Positions 1 to 7,946 are shown, counted from the stretch's first letter. The stretch is 64,000 nucleotides of DNA from Eubacteriaceae bacterium (GCA_017551505.1 JAFZLL010000008.1:1-64000), one strand, 5' to 3'. Notes: generated from the letters alone by a model not told the origin. Program-made: numbers and translations.

Positions 1-312
1 ATGCTTTGACTTGAACTTGGGGGCTCCCTGTTTCCTGTCAAAGAAGTTCTTAAAGGCATCGTTAAGATGCCTGAGCGACTGCTGGAGAGCTATGGAATCG
101 ACTTCCCTGAGCCAGGGCAGCTCTTCCTTCAAATGGGTGAGCCATTCCGAAAGCTTGCTGTAGCTGACAGAAACTCGCTCATTCTGATATATAATGTTCC
201 TGTACTCCAGGGCTTTGTTATAGACATAGCGGCAGGAACCGACTGTTTTCACGGCGAGTTCGAACTGATCCTCTGTCAGATACGCTCTGTATCTGTATGC
301 CCTGTTGCCCAT
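1..312 (-). CDS. tnpB: TnpB/OrfB (IS200/IS605 family), N-terminal part, cut by window edge
   Basis: Reading the minus strand from the ATG at 312 gives 104 uninterrupted codons that run off the window start. The protein opens MGNRAYRYRAYLTEDQ and continues with the conserved N-terminal pattern of OrfB (SCRYVYNKALEYRN, then LPWLREVDSIALQQSLRHL and a run of basic residues). AGAGAGGAG lies just upstream as ribosome-binding site. TnpB proteins are RNA-guided nucleases (the ancestors of Cas12) encoded by IS200/IS605 and IS607 elements. The RuvC-like catalytic part would lie outside the window, so activity cannot be judged. No TnpA is visible on this side. Confidence 0.85.
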   Translation of the reverse strand, partial: MGNRAYRYRAYLTEDQFELAVKTVGSCRYVYNKALEYRNIIYQNERVSVSYSKLSEWLTHLKEELPWLREVDSIALQQSLRHLNDAFKNFFDRKQGAPKFKSKH

Positions 313-488
313 GGCGGTGCTCCTCTCTGTACTGTTATTGTAGCACAGGAAGAAGTATTTCGCAAACATATGTTCGATTTTCTGTTTTGAAAGAGACGAG
401 ATGAACACACATAGAAGAACTCAGGCAATGTTTGTTAAGCACTCAGAATCACTGCTCAGCTTTCAGCAAGACTCTGATGCGATTCATC

Positions 489-711
489 TCACCGCTTACA
501 GAAGCGGGAGTATTCTCGCTGAAGCTTGATAAACGCCGCAAGTATCCCCAAGCAGTTGAACACCTGCCCGGTAAGAGCGTGTTGTGAGATTAATCCCCAA
601 TAGTTTGGCATCATCATGCCGCTACCTGTTCCGACGAATCCAGTAACAAAGCCGATCGGAATACCGCACAGAATATAAGTGAGAACATCTTCATCTTTAT
701 ACTCCCGTGCA
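489..711 (-). pseudogene. Relic containing a TauE/SafE-like permease segment
   Basis: The minus strand encodes a short stretch with REYKDEDVLTYILCG followed by a glycine-rich helix (GIPIGF, then GFVGTGSGMMM). This resembles the start of the second half of TauE/SafE anion exporters. After GMMM the sequence no longer follows the family, and it stops at 489. There is no start codon with a ribosome-binding site, and most membrane helices are missing. I read it as a decayed fragment, perhaps joined to unrelated DNA. Confidence 0.45.
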
Positions 712-719
712 TTAATTGT

Positions 720-845
720 TTAAGAGCCAATAGGAACAACATATACACCATCAGGCCGAGGGTATACATAACCACCAACGCCTGCAAGTACCATCATGAA
801 GGATGGATTCATCATCTTTGAAGCATCGATCTTGCCATCACGGGT
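720..845 (-). pseudogene. Relic of a protein C-terminus, possibly a DUF4143-type ATPase
   Basis: The minus strand encodes DGKIDASKMMNPSFMMV followed by LAGVGGYVYPRPDGVYVVPIGS and a stop. The pattern looks like the C-terminus of ATPases common in Clostridia, but the family is uncertain. A single-base loss after PIG would explain why a following L-K pair lies out of frame. No start or upstream body is present. It sits among other decayed fragments. Confidence 0.3.
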
Positions 846-909
846 CCCCTTGTATGAATCTGTACTTTTCCGCTCTCAGACATATTTGCATCAATCATAC
901 CGGATGCTG

Positions 910-1593
910 TCACGTATCCATGCTGATATCGTACCAATCTGCTTCGTCGGAAAAAATCCATTCAAGTCCTCTGCGGCGTTCAGCGACTACATCGGCATTG
1001 AGATTGCCTGTAAGAGTCGCTGGATTCAGCCGCTTTTCGGTGACAGCCCAGTCATAACGATAATACAGATCCAGCGCTTCCAGGAGCTCGCTGTTGCTGC
1101 GCAGAGTACATCTGCCGATGAAATCCTTCAGAGTTGGGCTGGAATTGACCGTTCTTATCACGGCGTAGCTGTCGCAGACCGTACCGGCGTTCCTGATATC
1201 ATCAACGAAGCCGAGGGCGTATAGCAAGCTGTAAAGAGCTTCGTAAGCCCAGTCCATATCCACGGCGTCTTGCATGGTATATGTACCGTCCAGAAACCGC
1301 TTTTCCTTTGCATTCAGATATCCCATCAGGCCTCTCTCCTCCAGAATCGGCTTGAAATAGTCGACGGAGTCCTCATAGACGCCGTTATTCACGTCGCAGG
1401 CGATCTGTATCACCCAAAAGCAGGAGTACGCCCGTGCGGCGATCTCTTCGAGACTTTTGGGCTTTGCTTCTTCCGCATCGAACGTCACTGGCAGTGCTTC
1501 AAAGCATTTGATACCCTGGCTTTTGATATATTCGTTATTCTTTTCACGCCTCTGTTCAGGCGAGTCCGGCTTTCCTCCGGTCAGACCGCTCAT
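910..1593 (-). CDS. DUF4272 domain-containing protein
   Basis: This encodes a 227-aa soluble protein. The N-terminal part (RREKNNEYIKSQGI ... LPVTFDAEEA) and the C-terminal motif RRRGLEWIFSDEADWYDISMDT-like ending (a W-x6-DW-D-I pattern) match the DUF4272 family. The family is of unknown function and widespread in Firmicutes and Proteobacteria. AGGAGGAA precedes two close ATGs. The second (1593) has 8-nt spacing and was chosen over 1599, which is only 2 nt away. There are no membrane segments. It is a single gene, convergent with decayed DNA on one side and divergent from corA on the other. Confidence 0.8.
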   Translation of the reverse strand: MSGLTGGKPDSPEQRREKNNEYIKSQGIKCFEALPVTFDAEEAKPKSLEEIAARAYSCFWVIQIACDVNNGVYEDSVDYFKPILEERGLMGYLNAKEKRFLDGTYTMQDAVDMDWAYEALYSLLYALGFVDDIRNAGTVCDSYAVIRTVNSSPTLKDFIGRCTLRSNSELLEALDLYYRYDWAVTEKRLNPATLTGNLNADVVAERRRGLEWIFSDEADWYDISMDT

Positions 1594-1735
1594 CTTCATT
1601 TCCTCCTCAAACCACGCGGCGGCGTGTCATTGTCTGAACACAGTATATCGCTTATAGAACAGGAATGATTCCGTTATAAAGAGAATATTCTGGATCCCGC
1701 CTTATTTTGCTTTATAAATACTGAATTTCTAACGA

Positions 1736-1763
1736 TTGACAGATGACTTATCTGGAGTATAAT
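1736..1763 (+). promoter_or_regulatory. corA promoter
   Basis: TTGACA (1736-1741) and TATAAT (1758-1763) are separated by 16 bp, a near-consensus sigma-A promoter. The expected start of transcription is about 1770, leaving a leader of about 170 nt before corA. Confidence 0.8.
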
Positions 1764-1765
1764 AA

Positions 1766-1941
1766 CCTTATCTGTCGGATACGCAGAGTTTTCTGTGTCT
1801 TCCGTCGGGAAAGGATTTTCATGGAACCCTGTCGAAGTCAGGAAACAGCTCCCGCGGCAGATAAGGAGCCTCACAGTACCAAACTAACAATTAAATAAAG
1901 GCGCCTGTTTCGCGGCGGGTGCCGCGAAAGGATGCCCGAAA
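1766..1941 (+). promoter_or_regulatory. Structured 5' leader of corA, candidate riboswitch
   Basis: The leader can fold into a closed domain. CCTTATCTGTC near 1766 pairs with GGCAGATAAGG near 1858, enclosing at least two hairpins (a GGA-ACGCAGA/TCTGTGT-TCC stem and a CCTG/CAGG stem). Just before the gene a 9-bp perfect stem (TTTCGCGGC ... GCCGCGAAA, about 1909-1931) runs directly into the AAAGGA ribosome-binding site. That arrangement suits translational control. The element does not match the M-box or another riboswitch class I know. Ligand and class are unknown. Confidence 0.5.
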
Positions 1942-2874
1942 ATGGTGAATTACTACATTTCCGAAGGCGGGGAACTCAGACATTTATCAGCCCCGCAGAA
2001 CAGATGCTGGATTTCCCTCATTTCCCCCAGCGAAGAAGAACTTGACCAGATTTCAGCCAAATACCAGCTCGACATGGATGTGCTCAAGGCCGCACTTGAC
2101 CTCGACGAACGTTCCCGCGTAGAAATCGATGACAACTTCAGCATGGTACTGGTCAATGTCCCCAATGTCGCGGAAGAAGGCCGCGAGCTTTACGACACGA
2201 TCCCTCTGTCCATCATAGTAACAGGAGATGTGGTAATCACGGTACTCAGCAAGTCATCACCTATCATTGAAGAGTTTTCTTCCGGCAGGGTAAAGGATTT
2301 TAAGACATTTATGCGTTCCCGCTTTATCCTCCAGATACTCTATAATACAGCCCAGCTGTACTTAAAATACCTTCACAACGTGGACAGGAAGAGCGATATG
2401 CTGGAGGAGCAGCTGCTGCGTTCCCAGCACAACAAGGAGCTCACCGAGCTGCTGAAGCTGCAGAAGAGCCTTGTCTATTTCACTACCGCCCTGCGCTCCA
2501 ATGAAACTGTTCTCGAGAAGATCTCACGCCTGGACCTGATCAGGAAATACGAAGACGACCAGGAGCTGCTCGAGGATGTTATCGTCGAGAACAAACAGGC
2601 TATCGAGATGGCCAACATCTATCAGGGAATCAGCACTAATATGATGGATGCCTTTGCCTCGATAATCTCCAACAACCTGAATATCGTGATGAAGATACAG
2701 GCAACGATAACCATCGTGCTCTCCATCCCAAATATGATCTATTCCGCCTATGGGATGAACGTTGATATTCCTGCCGCTCACAGCCCCAATATGTTTTCCC
2801 TGATAATCTGGGTATCTCTCGCGCTGTCCGGAGTGACGACACTGATACTGAAGAAATTCAAGATGTTCGAATAG
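1942..2874 (+). CDS. corA: CorA family divalent metal ion transporter
   Basis: This 310-aa protein is full length for CorA. It has an acidic N-terminal cytoplasmic domain, a long helical region with several KxLxE heptads (about 120-230), and two C-terminal membrane helices. The signature YGMN follows the first helix (IYSAYGMNVDIP), which in CorA lines the pore mouth. A short basic tail (LKKFKMFE) closes it. CorA pentamers import Mg2+, or sometimes Co2+ or Ni2+; the sequence does not fix the ion. The ATG follows AAAGGA. It is transcribed alone, from the promoter at 1736 to the terminator at 2883. Confidence 0.92.
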   Translation: MVNYYISEGGELRHLSAPQNRCWISLISPSEEELDQISAKYQLDMDVLKAALDLDERSRVEIDDNFSMVLVNVPNVAEEGRELYDTIPLSIIVTGDVVITVLSKSSPIIEEFSSGRVKDFKTFMRSRFILQILYNTAQLYLKYLHNVDRKSDMLEEQLLRSQHNKELTELLKLQKSLVYFTTALRSNETVLEKISRLDLIRKYEDDQELLEDVIVENKQAIEMANIYQGISTNMMDAFASIISNNLNIVMKIQATITIVLSIPNMIYSAYGMNVDIPAAHSPNMFSLIIWVSLALSGVTTLILKKFKMFE

Positions 2875-2882
2875 ACATTTTT

Positions 2883-2908
2883 CCCTCCGAAAGGAGGGAT
2901 TTTTTATT
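2883..2908 (+). terminator. Rho-independent terminator of corA
   Basis: The stem CCCTCC-gaaa-GGAGGG is followed by ATTTTTTATTT, nine bases after the corA stop. Confidence 0.85.
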
Positions 2909-3062
2909 TCGCTCAAACCCCGTATCTCCGCCTGCGCTATATCCAGAGCCATCAGGCCGAAATAAATAGAAGCCATTGAAGTTGAATGTTTCCCAATGGC
3001 TTATTAATTATTGCTCAGGGTATGATATAATCATATCAATAATCTACTATCCGGAGAATTAT

Positions 3063-3542
3063 ATGTACATTGTAAAAAGACTGACCGCAGACGACGAAAA
3101 AGGAAAAAGAGACGCCGCAGAGCTGCTCTATATGTGGTGGGGAGACAGGATGCACCCGAAGAAGGAACTTGAGGAATTCTGCATGCACGCTGTTGTGGAT
3201 GGCGGGCTGCCTCAGACTATCATTGCTTACGATGAGGATGGGACTACCCCGCTGGGCATGTGCCAGTTCCTTTTATCCGAAGCATGGTCCCGCCCGGATC
3301 TTTCACCCTGGCTGTCCGACGTATTCGTCCGTGAGGACAGACGCGGCCAGGGGGTATGCAGGGCGATGATGGACAAAGTCGAAGGATATGCAAAGGAACT
3401 CGGGATCCACGATATGTATCTATTTACGCCCCACGTCGGTCTCTATGAGAAATGGGGCTGGGAATACTTTGATGATCTGATAAGGTACCGCGGCGACCAG
3501 GAATACAAGATCCGCCTGATGAGACGGCATTTCGATTTCTGA
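3063..3542 (+). CDS. GNAT family N-acetyltransferase
   Basis: This encodes a 159-aa single-domain protein. The acetyl-CoA binding motif A is visible as VFVREDRRGQGVCRAMM (R/Q-x-x-G-x-G/A type), followed by LYEKWGWEYFDDL, the beta-6/alpha-4 region usual in GNATs. The start at 3063 has GGAG at the right distance. A longer reading frame from 2976 lacks a ribosome-binding site and overlaps an extended -10 promoter (TGATATAAT, 3023-3031). The substrate is unknown. It is a single gene with its own terminator. Confidence 0.85.
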   Translation: MYIVKRLTADDEKGKRDAAELLYMWWGDRMHPKKELEEFCMHAVVDGGLPQTIIAYDEDGTTPLGMCQFLLSEAWSRPDLSPWLSDVFVREDRRGQGVCRAMMDKVEGYAKELGIHDMYLFTPHVGLYEKWGWEYFDDLIRYRGDQEYKIRLMRRHFDF

Positions 3543-3554
3543 CGAACATATGAG

Positions 3555-3582
3555 AAGGACGCTGTAAAACGTCCTTTTTTAT
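3555..3582 (+). terminator. Rho-independent terminator after the GNAT gene
   Basis: The stem AAGGACG/CGTCCTT has an 8-nt loop and runs into six T residues. Confidence 0.85.
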
Positions 3583-3658
3583 TAAAGCGATATTACGCTG
3601 CTGTTTCAAAAATGGTAATATATAATATAAGATATAATTCAATTAAGGCGGAACTGTT

Positions 3659-4327
3659 TTGAAAAGAGCGATAATCTGCTGCGGCATCATATATCAGGAC
3701 ATCGAGGACGTGTTGAAAAGCCTTCCTTATGAGGCTGACATAATACAGCTGCCGCCAAAGCTGCACAACCACCCTGACCAGCTGACATCGCAGCTGCAGG
3801 AAGAGATAGACAAACTAAGCGGAAAAGGGTACGACGAGATCGTGCTGACTTATTTCCTGTGCGGCAACGGCCTGATCGGCATAACAGCACGCGACACTCC
3901 TGTTGCCTTCGGCCGATGCGAGGATTGCATAGATGCCTGCGTGGGCTATCACAGCGAGTATAAGGACTGGCGGAGGAATTCGATATTCGAGAGCCGCGGC
4001 TGGCTCAACAACGGCGATGACCAGACCGCTGAAGTGCGCGCAATGAGACAGCGCTACGATGAAGAGACCGTCAAAGAGCTGTATTCCGAGATGTACGTCA
4101 ATTATAAAAAAGTAATTTATATGAAAATGGAAGACACCATCGATCCGGAGGATCTCACTAAGGCCAAGGATTTCGCCGATCTGGTAGACCTTGATTTCAT
4201 GGTCACCGATGGCACGCTGGACGTCTATAAAGACCTGCTTGCGGTCGAACACAGCGATAACGTCTGCGTGCTTGCTCCGGGAGAAAAAGTGGAGCTTTCC
4301 ATGTTCAATCTAATGAGGAGGATATAA
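3659..4327 (+). CDS. DUF1638 domain-containing protein
   Basis: This 222-aa cytoplasmic protein carries the DUF1638 hallmarks: an N-terminal cysteine pair (AIICCGI), a central FLCGNGLIGI motif, and FGRCEDCIDACVGYHSEY. The last corresponds to the family's HDCI-like segment, here with cysteines in place of the usual histidine. The family has no firmly assigned function. It occurs in anaerobes, often near corrinoid or UroD-like methyltransferase genes, and the cysteines suggest metal binding (inference). TTG at 3659 was chosen because AAGGCGG lies just upstream. The stop overlaps the next start (TAATG), so it is co-translated with the Fe-S aldo/keto reductase. Confidence 0.75.
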   Translation: MKRAIICCGIIYQDIEDVLKSLPYEADIIQLPPKLHNHPDQLTSQLQEEIDKLSGKGYDEIVLTYFLCGNGLIGITARDTPVAFGRCEDCIDACVGYHSEYKDWRRNSIFESRGWLNNGDDQTAEVRAMRQRYDEETVKELYSEMYVNYKKVIYMKMEDTIDPEDLTKAKDFADLVDLDFMVTDGTLDVYKDLLAVEHSDNVCVLAPGEKVELSMFNLMRRI

Positions 4328-5472
4328 TGCAGTACAACGATTTTAAGGGAGAAAAAATCTCCGCCCTCGGCTTCGGCTTGATGAGACTGCCTGTAATCGG
4401 CGGTGAAGAGAACCAGAGCGACGTAGACATCGAAAAGGTGCGCGAACTGATTAAGTATGCTGTTGACGCCGGCATCAACTATTTCGACACAGCCTATGTC
4501 TATCACAATGGTTTTTCAGAAAAGGTCCTCGGACAGATTCTCGAGGAAGAAGGACTTAGGGACAAGGTCAATATAGCGACTAAGATGTTCACTTTAGGTG
4601 TTGACAGGCCTGGATTTTCCCCTCAGGCCATGTTCGATGAACAGCTGGAGAGACTCAGGACAGACTGTATCGATTTTTACCTGATCCACGGCCTTCAGGG
4701 CACAAAGTGGGATCTTCTCCGCGATAAATTCGATATAGTCAACCACATGGACAGGCTGAAGGCAGAAGGTAAAGTCCGTTATATGGGATTTTCTTTCCAT
4801 GACAACCTTCCCGCTTTTAAGCACATCATCGACGAGTACGACTGGGATTTCTGCCAGATACAGTTCAACTACATCGACTATCAGACCCAGGCCGGGGAAG
4901 AAGGGCTGGCCTATGCCAGAGAGAAGGGCGTAAAAGTTGCCATTATGGAACCGATCAAAGGCGGAAGCCTGGTCTTCCCGGACAACCCGGATGTCGACCG
5001 GATCATGGCAGATGCGGGACTTTCAGGAGAGACACCTGCAGAGCTCGCTTTCAGATATGTTGCCGACCAGGAAGGACTGCTCACGATCCTTTCAGGCATG
5101 AACGCCATGAATCAGCTTACCGAGAACATCGCCACTTTTGACAAAGCCGTTCCCGGATGCCTGACAGATGCCGAGAAAAAGGCAGTTGATGGCATCAGAG
5201 AGTATATCAACCGCGCTGATGAGATACCCTGCACGACCTGCCGTTACTGTACGAGGGAGTGCCCTAACGAGATAAACATCCCTGCGGCATTCTCCGTATA
5301 CAACAACTCAAAGCGCTACGGCAACCCGAAGTCAGGACTGCGCAATTACAACCGCTCCTGCGCCAATATCAAGGAATGCGTGGAGTGCGGCAGCTGCATA
5401 GATGCATGCCCGCAGAAGCTGAACATTCCGGAGCTTCTAAAACAGGTCCGCGAATATTTCGAAAATGCGTAA
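4327..5472 (+). CDS. Aldo/keto reductase with C-terminal ferredoxin domain
   Basis: The 381-aa protein begins with an aldo/keto reductase barrel (residues 1 to about 290). Asp and Tyr of the active site are seen in FDTAYVYHNG, Lys in ATKMF and His in LIHGLQ. The C-terminal 90 residues hold two cysteine clusters (CTTCRYCTRECP and CVECGSCIDACP), the pattern of a two-[4Fe-4S] ferredoxin-like module. Proteins of this architecture are common in anaerobes and probably link NAD(P)H or a carbonyl substrate to electron transfer through the clusters. The substrate is unknown. It forms an operon with DUF1638 by one-base overlap. Confidence 0.9.
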   Translation: MQYNDFKGEKISALGFGLMRLPVIGGEENQSDVDIEKVRELIKYAVDAGINYFDTAYVYHNGFSEKVLGQILEEEGLRDKVNIATKMFTLGVDRPGFSPQAMFDEQLERLRTDCIDFYLIHGLQGTKWDLLRDKFDIVNHMDRLKAEGKVRYMGFSFHDNLPAFKHIIDEYDWDFCQIQFNYIDYQTQAGEEGLAYAREKGVKVAIMEPIKGGSLVFPDNPDVDRIMADAGLSGETPAELAFRYVADQEGLLTILSGMNAMNQLTENIATFDKAVPGCLTDAEKKAVDGIREYINRADEIPCTTCRYCTRECPNEINIPAAFSVYNNSKRYGNPKSGLRNYNRSCANIKECVECGSCIDACPQKLNIPELLKQVREYFENA

Positions 5473-5499
5473 CGCCGCATAGCCGAACCTGATATAAAT

Positions 5500-5581
5500 A
5501 ATCCCCGTCCAATGAGGTGACCTCCAAAAGTCAGATCAAGAAGCATACCGGAGGAGGTCAGTTCATGAACGGGGATTTTTT
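5500..5581 (+). terminator. Long imperfect hairpin terminator, IS-end-like
   Basis: AATCCCCGT (5500 on) pairs with ACGGGGATT (about 5568-5577), followed by TTTTT. Inside, GAGGTGACCTCC faces GGAGGAGGTCA. The inner part (TGACCTCC, AAAAGTCAGATCAAGAA, then GGAGG and ATG) looks like the left end of an IS3-type element with its first start codon. A related block lies at 27440. It probably terminates the aldo/keto reductase transcript today. Confidence 0.6.
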
Positions 5582-5658
5582 GATTTATTGCAGACCCGCC
5601 TTTTCCTGGCCCAGGATCAATGCATACGTACAGGCGCAGTATAAGATTGTATAATAAG

Positions 5659-5685
5659 AAAAAAAACAAGCCCATCAGGACTTGT
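5659..5685 (-). terminator. Terminator of the SRP RNA gene
   Basis: On the minus strand CAAGTCC-TGAT-GGGCTTG is followed by eight T residues, directly after the 3' end of the SRP RNA. Confidence 0.85.
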
Positions 5686-5691
5686 ATGGAT

Positions 5692-5963
5692 GCCGCGCAC
5701 CCCGGCTTCGAACTTGATTTTAAGCGCAGACCTGACGGGGCTTTGCTCCGGCCAGGCACCTTCGCGGCACGTCTGCATTTCCGTATGCCGCTGCTTTCTT
5801 CCGAACCTGACGGGGTTTGCGGAAGCCGACTGCACGAAACCCAACCATCAATACAAAGTATTCCGCCGCTCTTGACGCCAAAACAGCTTCTCAGCCGGGG
5901 GATCGGGCCCCGATATAGCGGATTTCGGGTACAGGGCGCCGCTAGTTCCCCGCTTGGCGCGGC
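5692..5963 (-). ncRNA. ffs: Signal recognition particle RNA, large (Bacillus-type)
   Basis: On the minus strand this 272-nt RNA has matching ends (GCCGCGC at 5', GCGCGGC at 3'). The Alu-domain features of Gram-positive SRP RNAs follow (AAGCGGGGAACTAGCGGCGCCC, split by a CCCGAAATCCGCTATA-like segment). The S-domain apical region holds GGTTCGGAAGAAAGCAGC, close to the highly conserved GGTCCGGAAGGAAGCAGC Ffh-binding core, with the later GGTGCCTGGC. The RNA binds Ffh and directs membrane proteins to FtsY and SecYEG. Promoter and terminator fit exactly. Overlapping reading frames on both strands here are spurious. Confidence 0.95.
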
Positions 5964-5970
5964 TAAACTG

Positions 5971-5998
5971 ATTATACTGATTTGAGCCTGTATGTCAA
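5971..5998 (-). promoter_or_regulatory. SRP RNA promoter
   Basis: On the minus strand TTGACA (5993-5998) and TATAAT (5971-5976) are 16 bp apart. Transcription would start at about 5963-5964, the first base of the SRP RNA. Confidence 0.9.
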
Positions 5999-6084
5999 GG
6001 GAGAACGGGACAGCCGGACTCTCCGGAAGGATATACCGCATGCCGCCCGCCCTTCGTCAGGGCTGGGCGCATCAAATATTCAAT

Positions 6085-6112
6085 GAAAAATCCCCGGCCT
6101 TGCGGACGGGGA
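6085..6112 (-). terminator. Terminator of the first UroD-like gene
   Basis: On the minus strand CCCCG and CGGGG flank a 10-nt loop and are followed by ATTTTTC, 27 bases past the stop of the gene at 6139. A further GC-rich hairpin (GCCC-GCCCT/AGGGC-TGGGC, about 6047-6070) lies beyond it. Confidence 0.75.
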
Positions 6113-6138
6113 AATGATAATCATTGATCGTGTAAGTA

Positions 6139-7200
6139 TCAGAGGCTTCCGCCGAATTTCTTGCGTGAATACACATAGACCTCTTCCTTAAAGGCAGGGG
6201 TCAGCATTACGCCGGCATAATGGCCGAGGGTCGAGACCTTGCCCGGTCTGCAGAATTTGTCCACGTGTGCTCTTGCGCGGGCTCTCTGCTCTTCCAGAGA
6301 TGTCGTCTCCGGATCGAAGGGGTCGGGCACTACGCCCAGGATGATGCCTTCGCCGTACTGCTCGTACATTGCCTGGGTGTCGTTCATGACCTGAGGATCC
6401 CATTCATCGAAGCCGCCGTCGATGAAGCACTGCGTCCTCTTCTCGTTATTGCCGCAGGAGTGGAGCGTTACGTAGCGTCCGTATGAATGGATGTGGTCGG
6501 TGAGATCCCTCATGAAGGGTACGAACATGTCATAGGCGATGTCCAGGGAGAAGAACGGGTTCTTCTGTGCGCCCCAGTCGTCATGGATATTGATCCCGTC
6601 AAGGAACGGGAAATAGTGGAAGACCTTGTCCACCAGTTTGCAGGCGAAGTCTGTGGAAGCGCGGAACAGCGCCTTGACAGCGTCCTGCTGATCCTCGTCT
6701 ACCAGAGCCGTGGCGGCAGGGGCGAAGTCCATGAATGAGATCAGGCGTTCGAACCAGAATCCGTTCGTGAATGTCGTCTGCTGAGAGAAACGGAGATCAG
6801 GCTTGGCTGCCGTTTTCACTTCATTTTCCCAGTCGATCTCGTCCAGATCGGGGAAGTGTATCTTGTCGGGCCACTCATTGGCGTTGGAAAGGAAAGGTGC
6901 TCCGGGATGCACGATCGATCCTCTCGCGGAGGGCACGTATTCCCACTGTATGCCGAACGCGTCGACGGTCCCTTCAGGACCTCCTCTTCCGAGCAGTTTG
7001 TTGTAGAACGGGATGTTGAAGCCCGCGATCTCGCCCGGCATGCTCAGCCAGTACGGATCCTTGTCCCAGAACATCGCAGAAACGTTTTCTCTGGGGGTCA
7101 CGGCGGTGTTGAGGATGTCCGCGCCGGGGCGTCCGAAGAATTCGGGGCCCTTATCCACTACGCGGAGCTCTTCTTCCGAAAACGGAATTTTTCTGTTCAT
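6139..7200 (-). CDS. Uroporphyrinogen decarboxylase-family protein (methyltransferase-like)
   Basis: This 353-aa protein belongs to the UroD/MtaA fold family. Visible features are TPRENVSAMFWDK near the N-terminus, INIHDDWGAQKNPFFS in the middle, LHSCGNNEK (the H-x-C motif that binds zinc in MtaA/MtbA methyltransferases), and a C-terminal GHYAGVMLTPAF segment. True haem-pathway UroD lacks HxCGN, so a corrinoid-linked demethylase or methyltransferase role is more likely (inference). No corrinoid protein gene lies nearby. The start at 7200 follows GGGAGGAAAC; a longer frame to 7257 has no such site. A 347-aa relative is encoded at 27650. Confidence 0.85.
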   Translation of the reverse strand: MNRKIPFSEEELRVVDKGPEFFGRPGADILNTAVTPRENVSAMFWDKDPYWLSMPGEIAGFNIPFYNKLLGRGGPEGTVDAFGIQWEYVPSARGSIVHPGAPFLSNANEWPDKIHFPDLDEIDWENEVKTAAKPDLRFSQQTTFTNGFWFERLISFMDFAPAATALVDEDQQDAVKALFRASTDFACKLVDKVFHYFPFLDGINIHDDWGAQKNPFFSLDIAYDMFVPFMRDLTDHIHSYGRYVTLHSCGNNEKRTQCFIDGGFDEWDPQVMNDTQAMYEQYGEGIILGVVPDPFDPETTSLEEQRARARAHVDKFCRPGKVSTLGHYAGVMLTPAFKEEVYVYSRKKFGGSL

Positions 7201-7379
7201 GTTTCCTCCCTTGCGGCAATGCCGCGATAAAATAAAACTGTTTGATTGATAATTCAATTGTAAATCATAATATGCAGTATAGCAATATCATATCGACTCA
7301 AATCAAAAGAAGCCGGTCGCCTGCTGCAAGTGACCGGCAAAACATCTTCTCCGTTATTTCCTCTGCTGAGAATACCTGC

Positions 7380-7808
7380 TTATTTAAGTATGAAGCCTTC
7401 CTCGAACTTTGCTCCCGGCGCACTGGCCTTAAGGCTGTCGTTCGAGGTACCGTAACCGCTTCCGCCTGAGGTCGCGAAGGGGCGGATGGTCTTGCCTGTA
7501 AAATCGTAGGCCTCCAGGAAGGTGTTCACGACGTGCGGCGCCACCCCCCACCAGATCGGGAAGCCGACGAATACTTCGTCATAAGGCGCTATATCCAGCT
7601 CATCCCCTCCCAGCGCGGGACGGGAAGAGGGATCCTTCATCTCGATCGATGAACGCGACTGTCGATCCCTCCAGTTGAGATCGGCATCGGTGTACAGCTC
7701 TTGGGGAACGATCTCGTACAGATCGGCCCCTTCCTTTTCGGCGAGCCTGGTTGCCGCGGCCTTCGTCACGCCGCTGGCGCTGAAATATGCCACAAGTTTA
7801 TTTGACAT
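7380..7808 (-). CDS. Flavodoxin
   Basis: This encodes a 142-aa flavodoxin-fold protein. The FMN phosphate loop is YFSASGVTKA at the N-terminus, GFPIWWGVAPHVV provides the aromatic residues at the isoalloxazine, and a glycine/serine-rich TSGGSGYGTS loop follows. It belongs to the group used as small electron carriers or quinone reductases in anaerobes. ATG 7808 has AAAGGAG 5-6 nt upstream; a longer frame to 7946 has none. It is transcribed toward the UroD-like gene but separated from it by about 180 bases. Confidence 0.85.
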   Translation of the reverse strand: MSNKLVAYFSASGVTKAAATRLAEKEGADLYEIVPQELYTDADLNWRDRQSRSSIEMKDPSSRPALGGDELDIAPYDEVFVGFPIWWGVAPHVVNTFLEAYDFTGKTIRPFATSGGSGYGTSNDSLKASAPGAKFEEGFILK

Positions 7809-7946
7809 CAATGTCTCCTTTGTTTGGATTCTGTTCCTGACGATCATATTATAGCGCCCGGACCTTCCGATCCAATATGCCTGTACACCGCGCGGGCCTT
7901 TTCGTCTTATTCCGGAGGTTGTGCTATAATGAGCCGGGAGGATCAC

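Noticed and set aside
1766-1870. M-box riboswitch read on the minus strand
   Set aside because: Only the GTGAGGCTCCT element matches. The later conserved M-box parts are absent, and the promoter and corA lie on the plus strand.
5346-6041. Reading frames of 75-231 residues around the SRP RNA on both strands
   Set aside because: They lie over a clear SRP RNA with promoter and terminator and over a terminator hairpin. None has a ribosome-binding site or family likeness.
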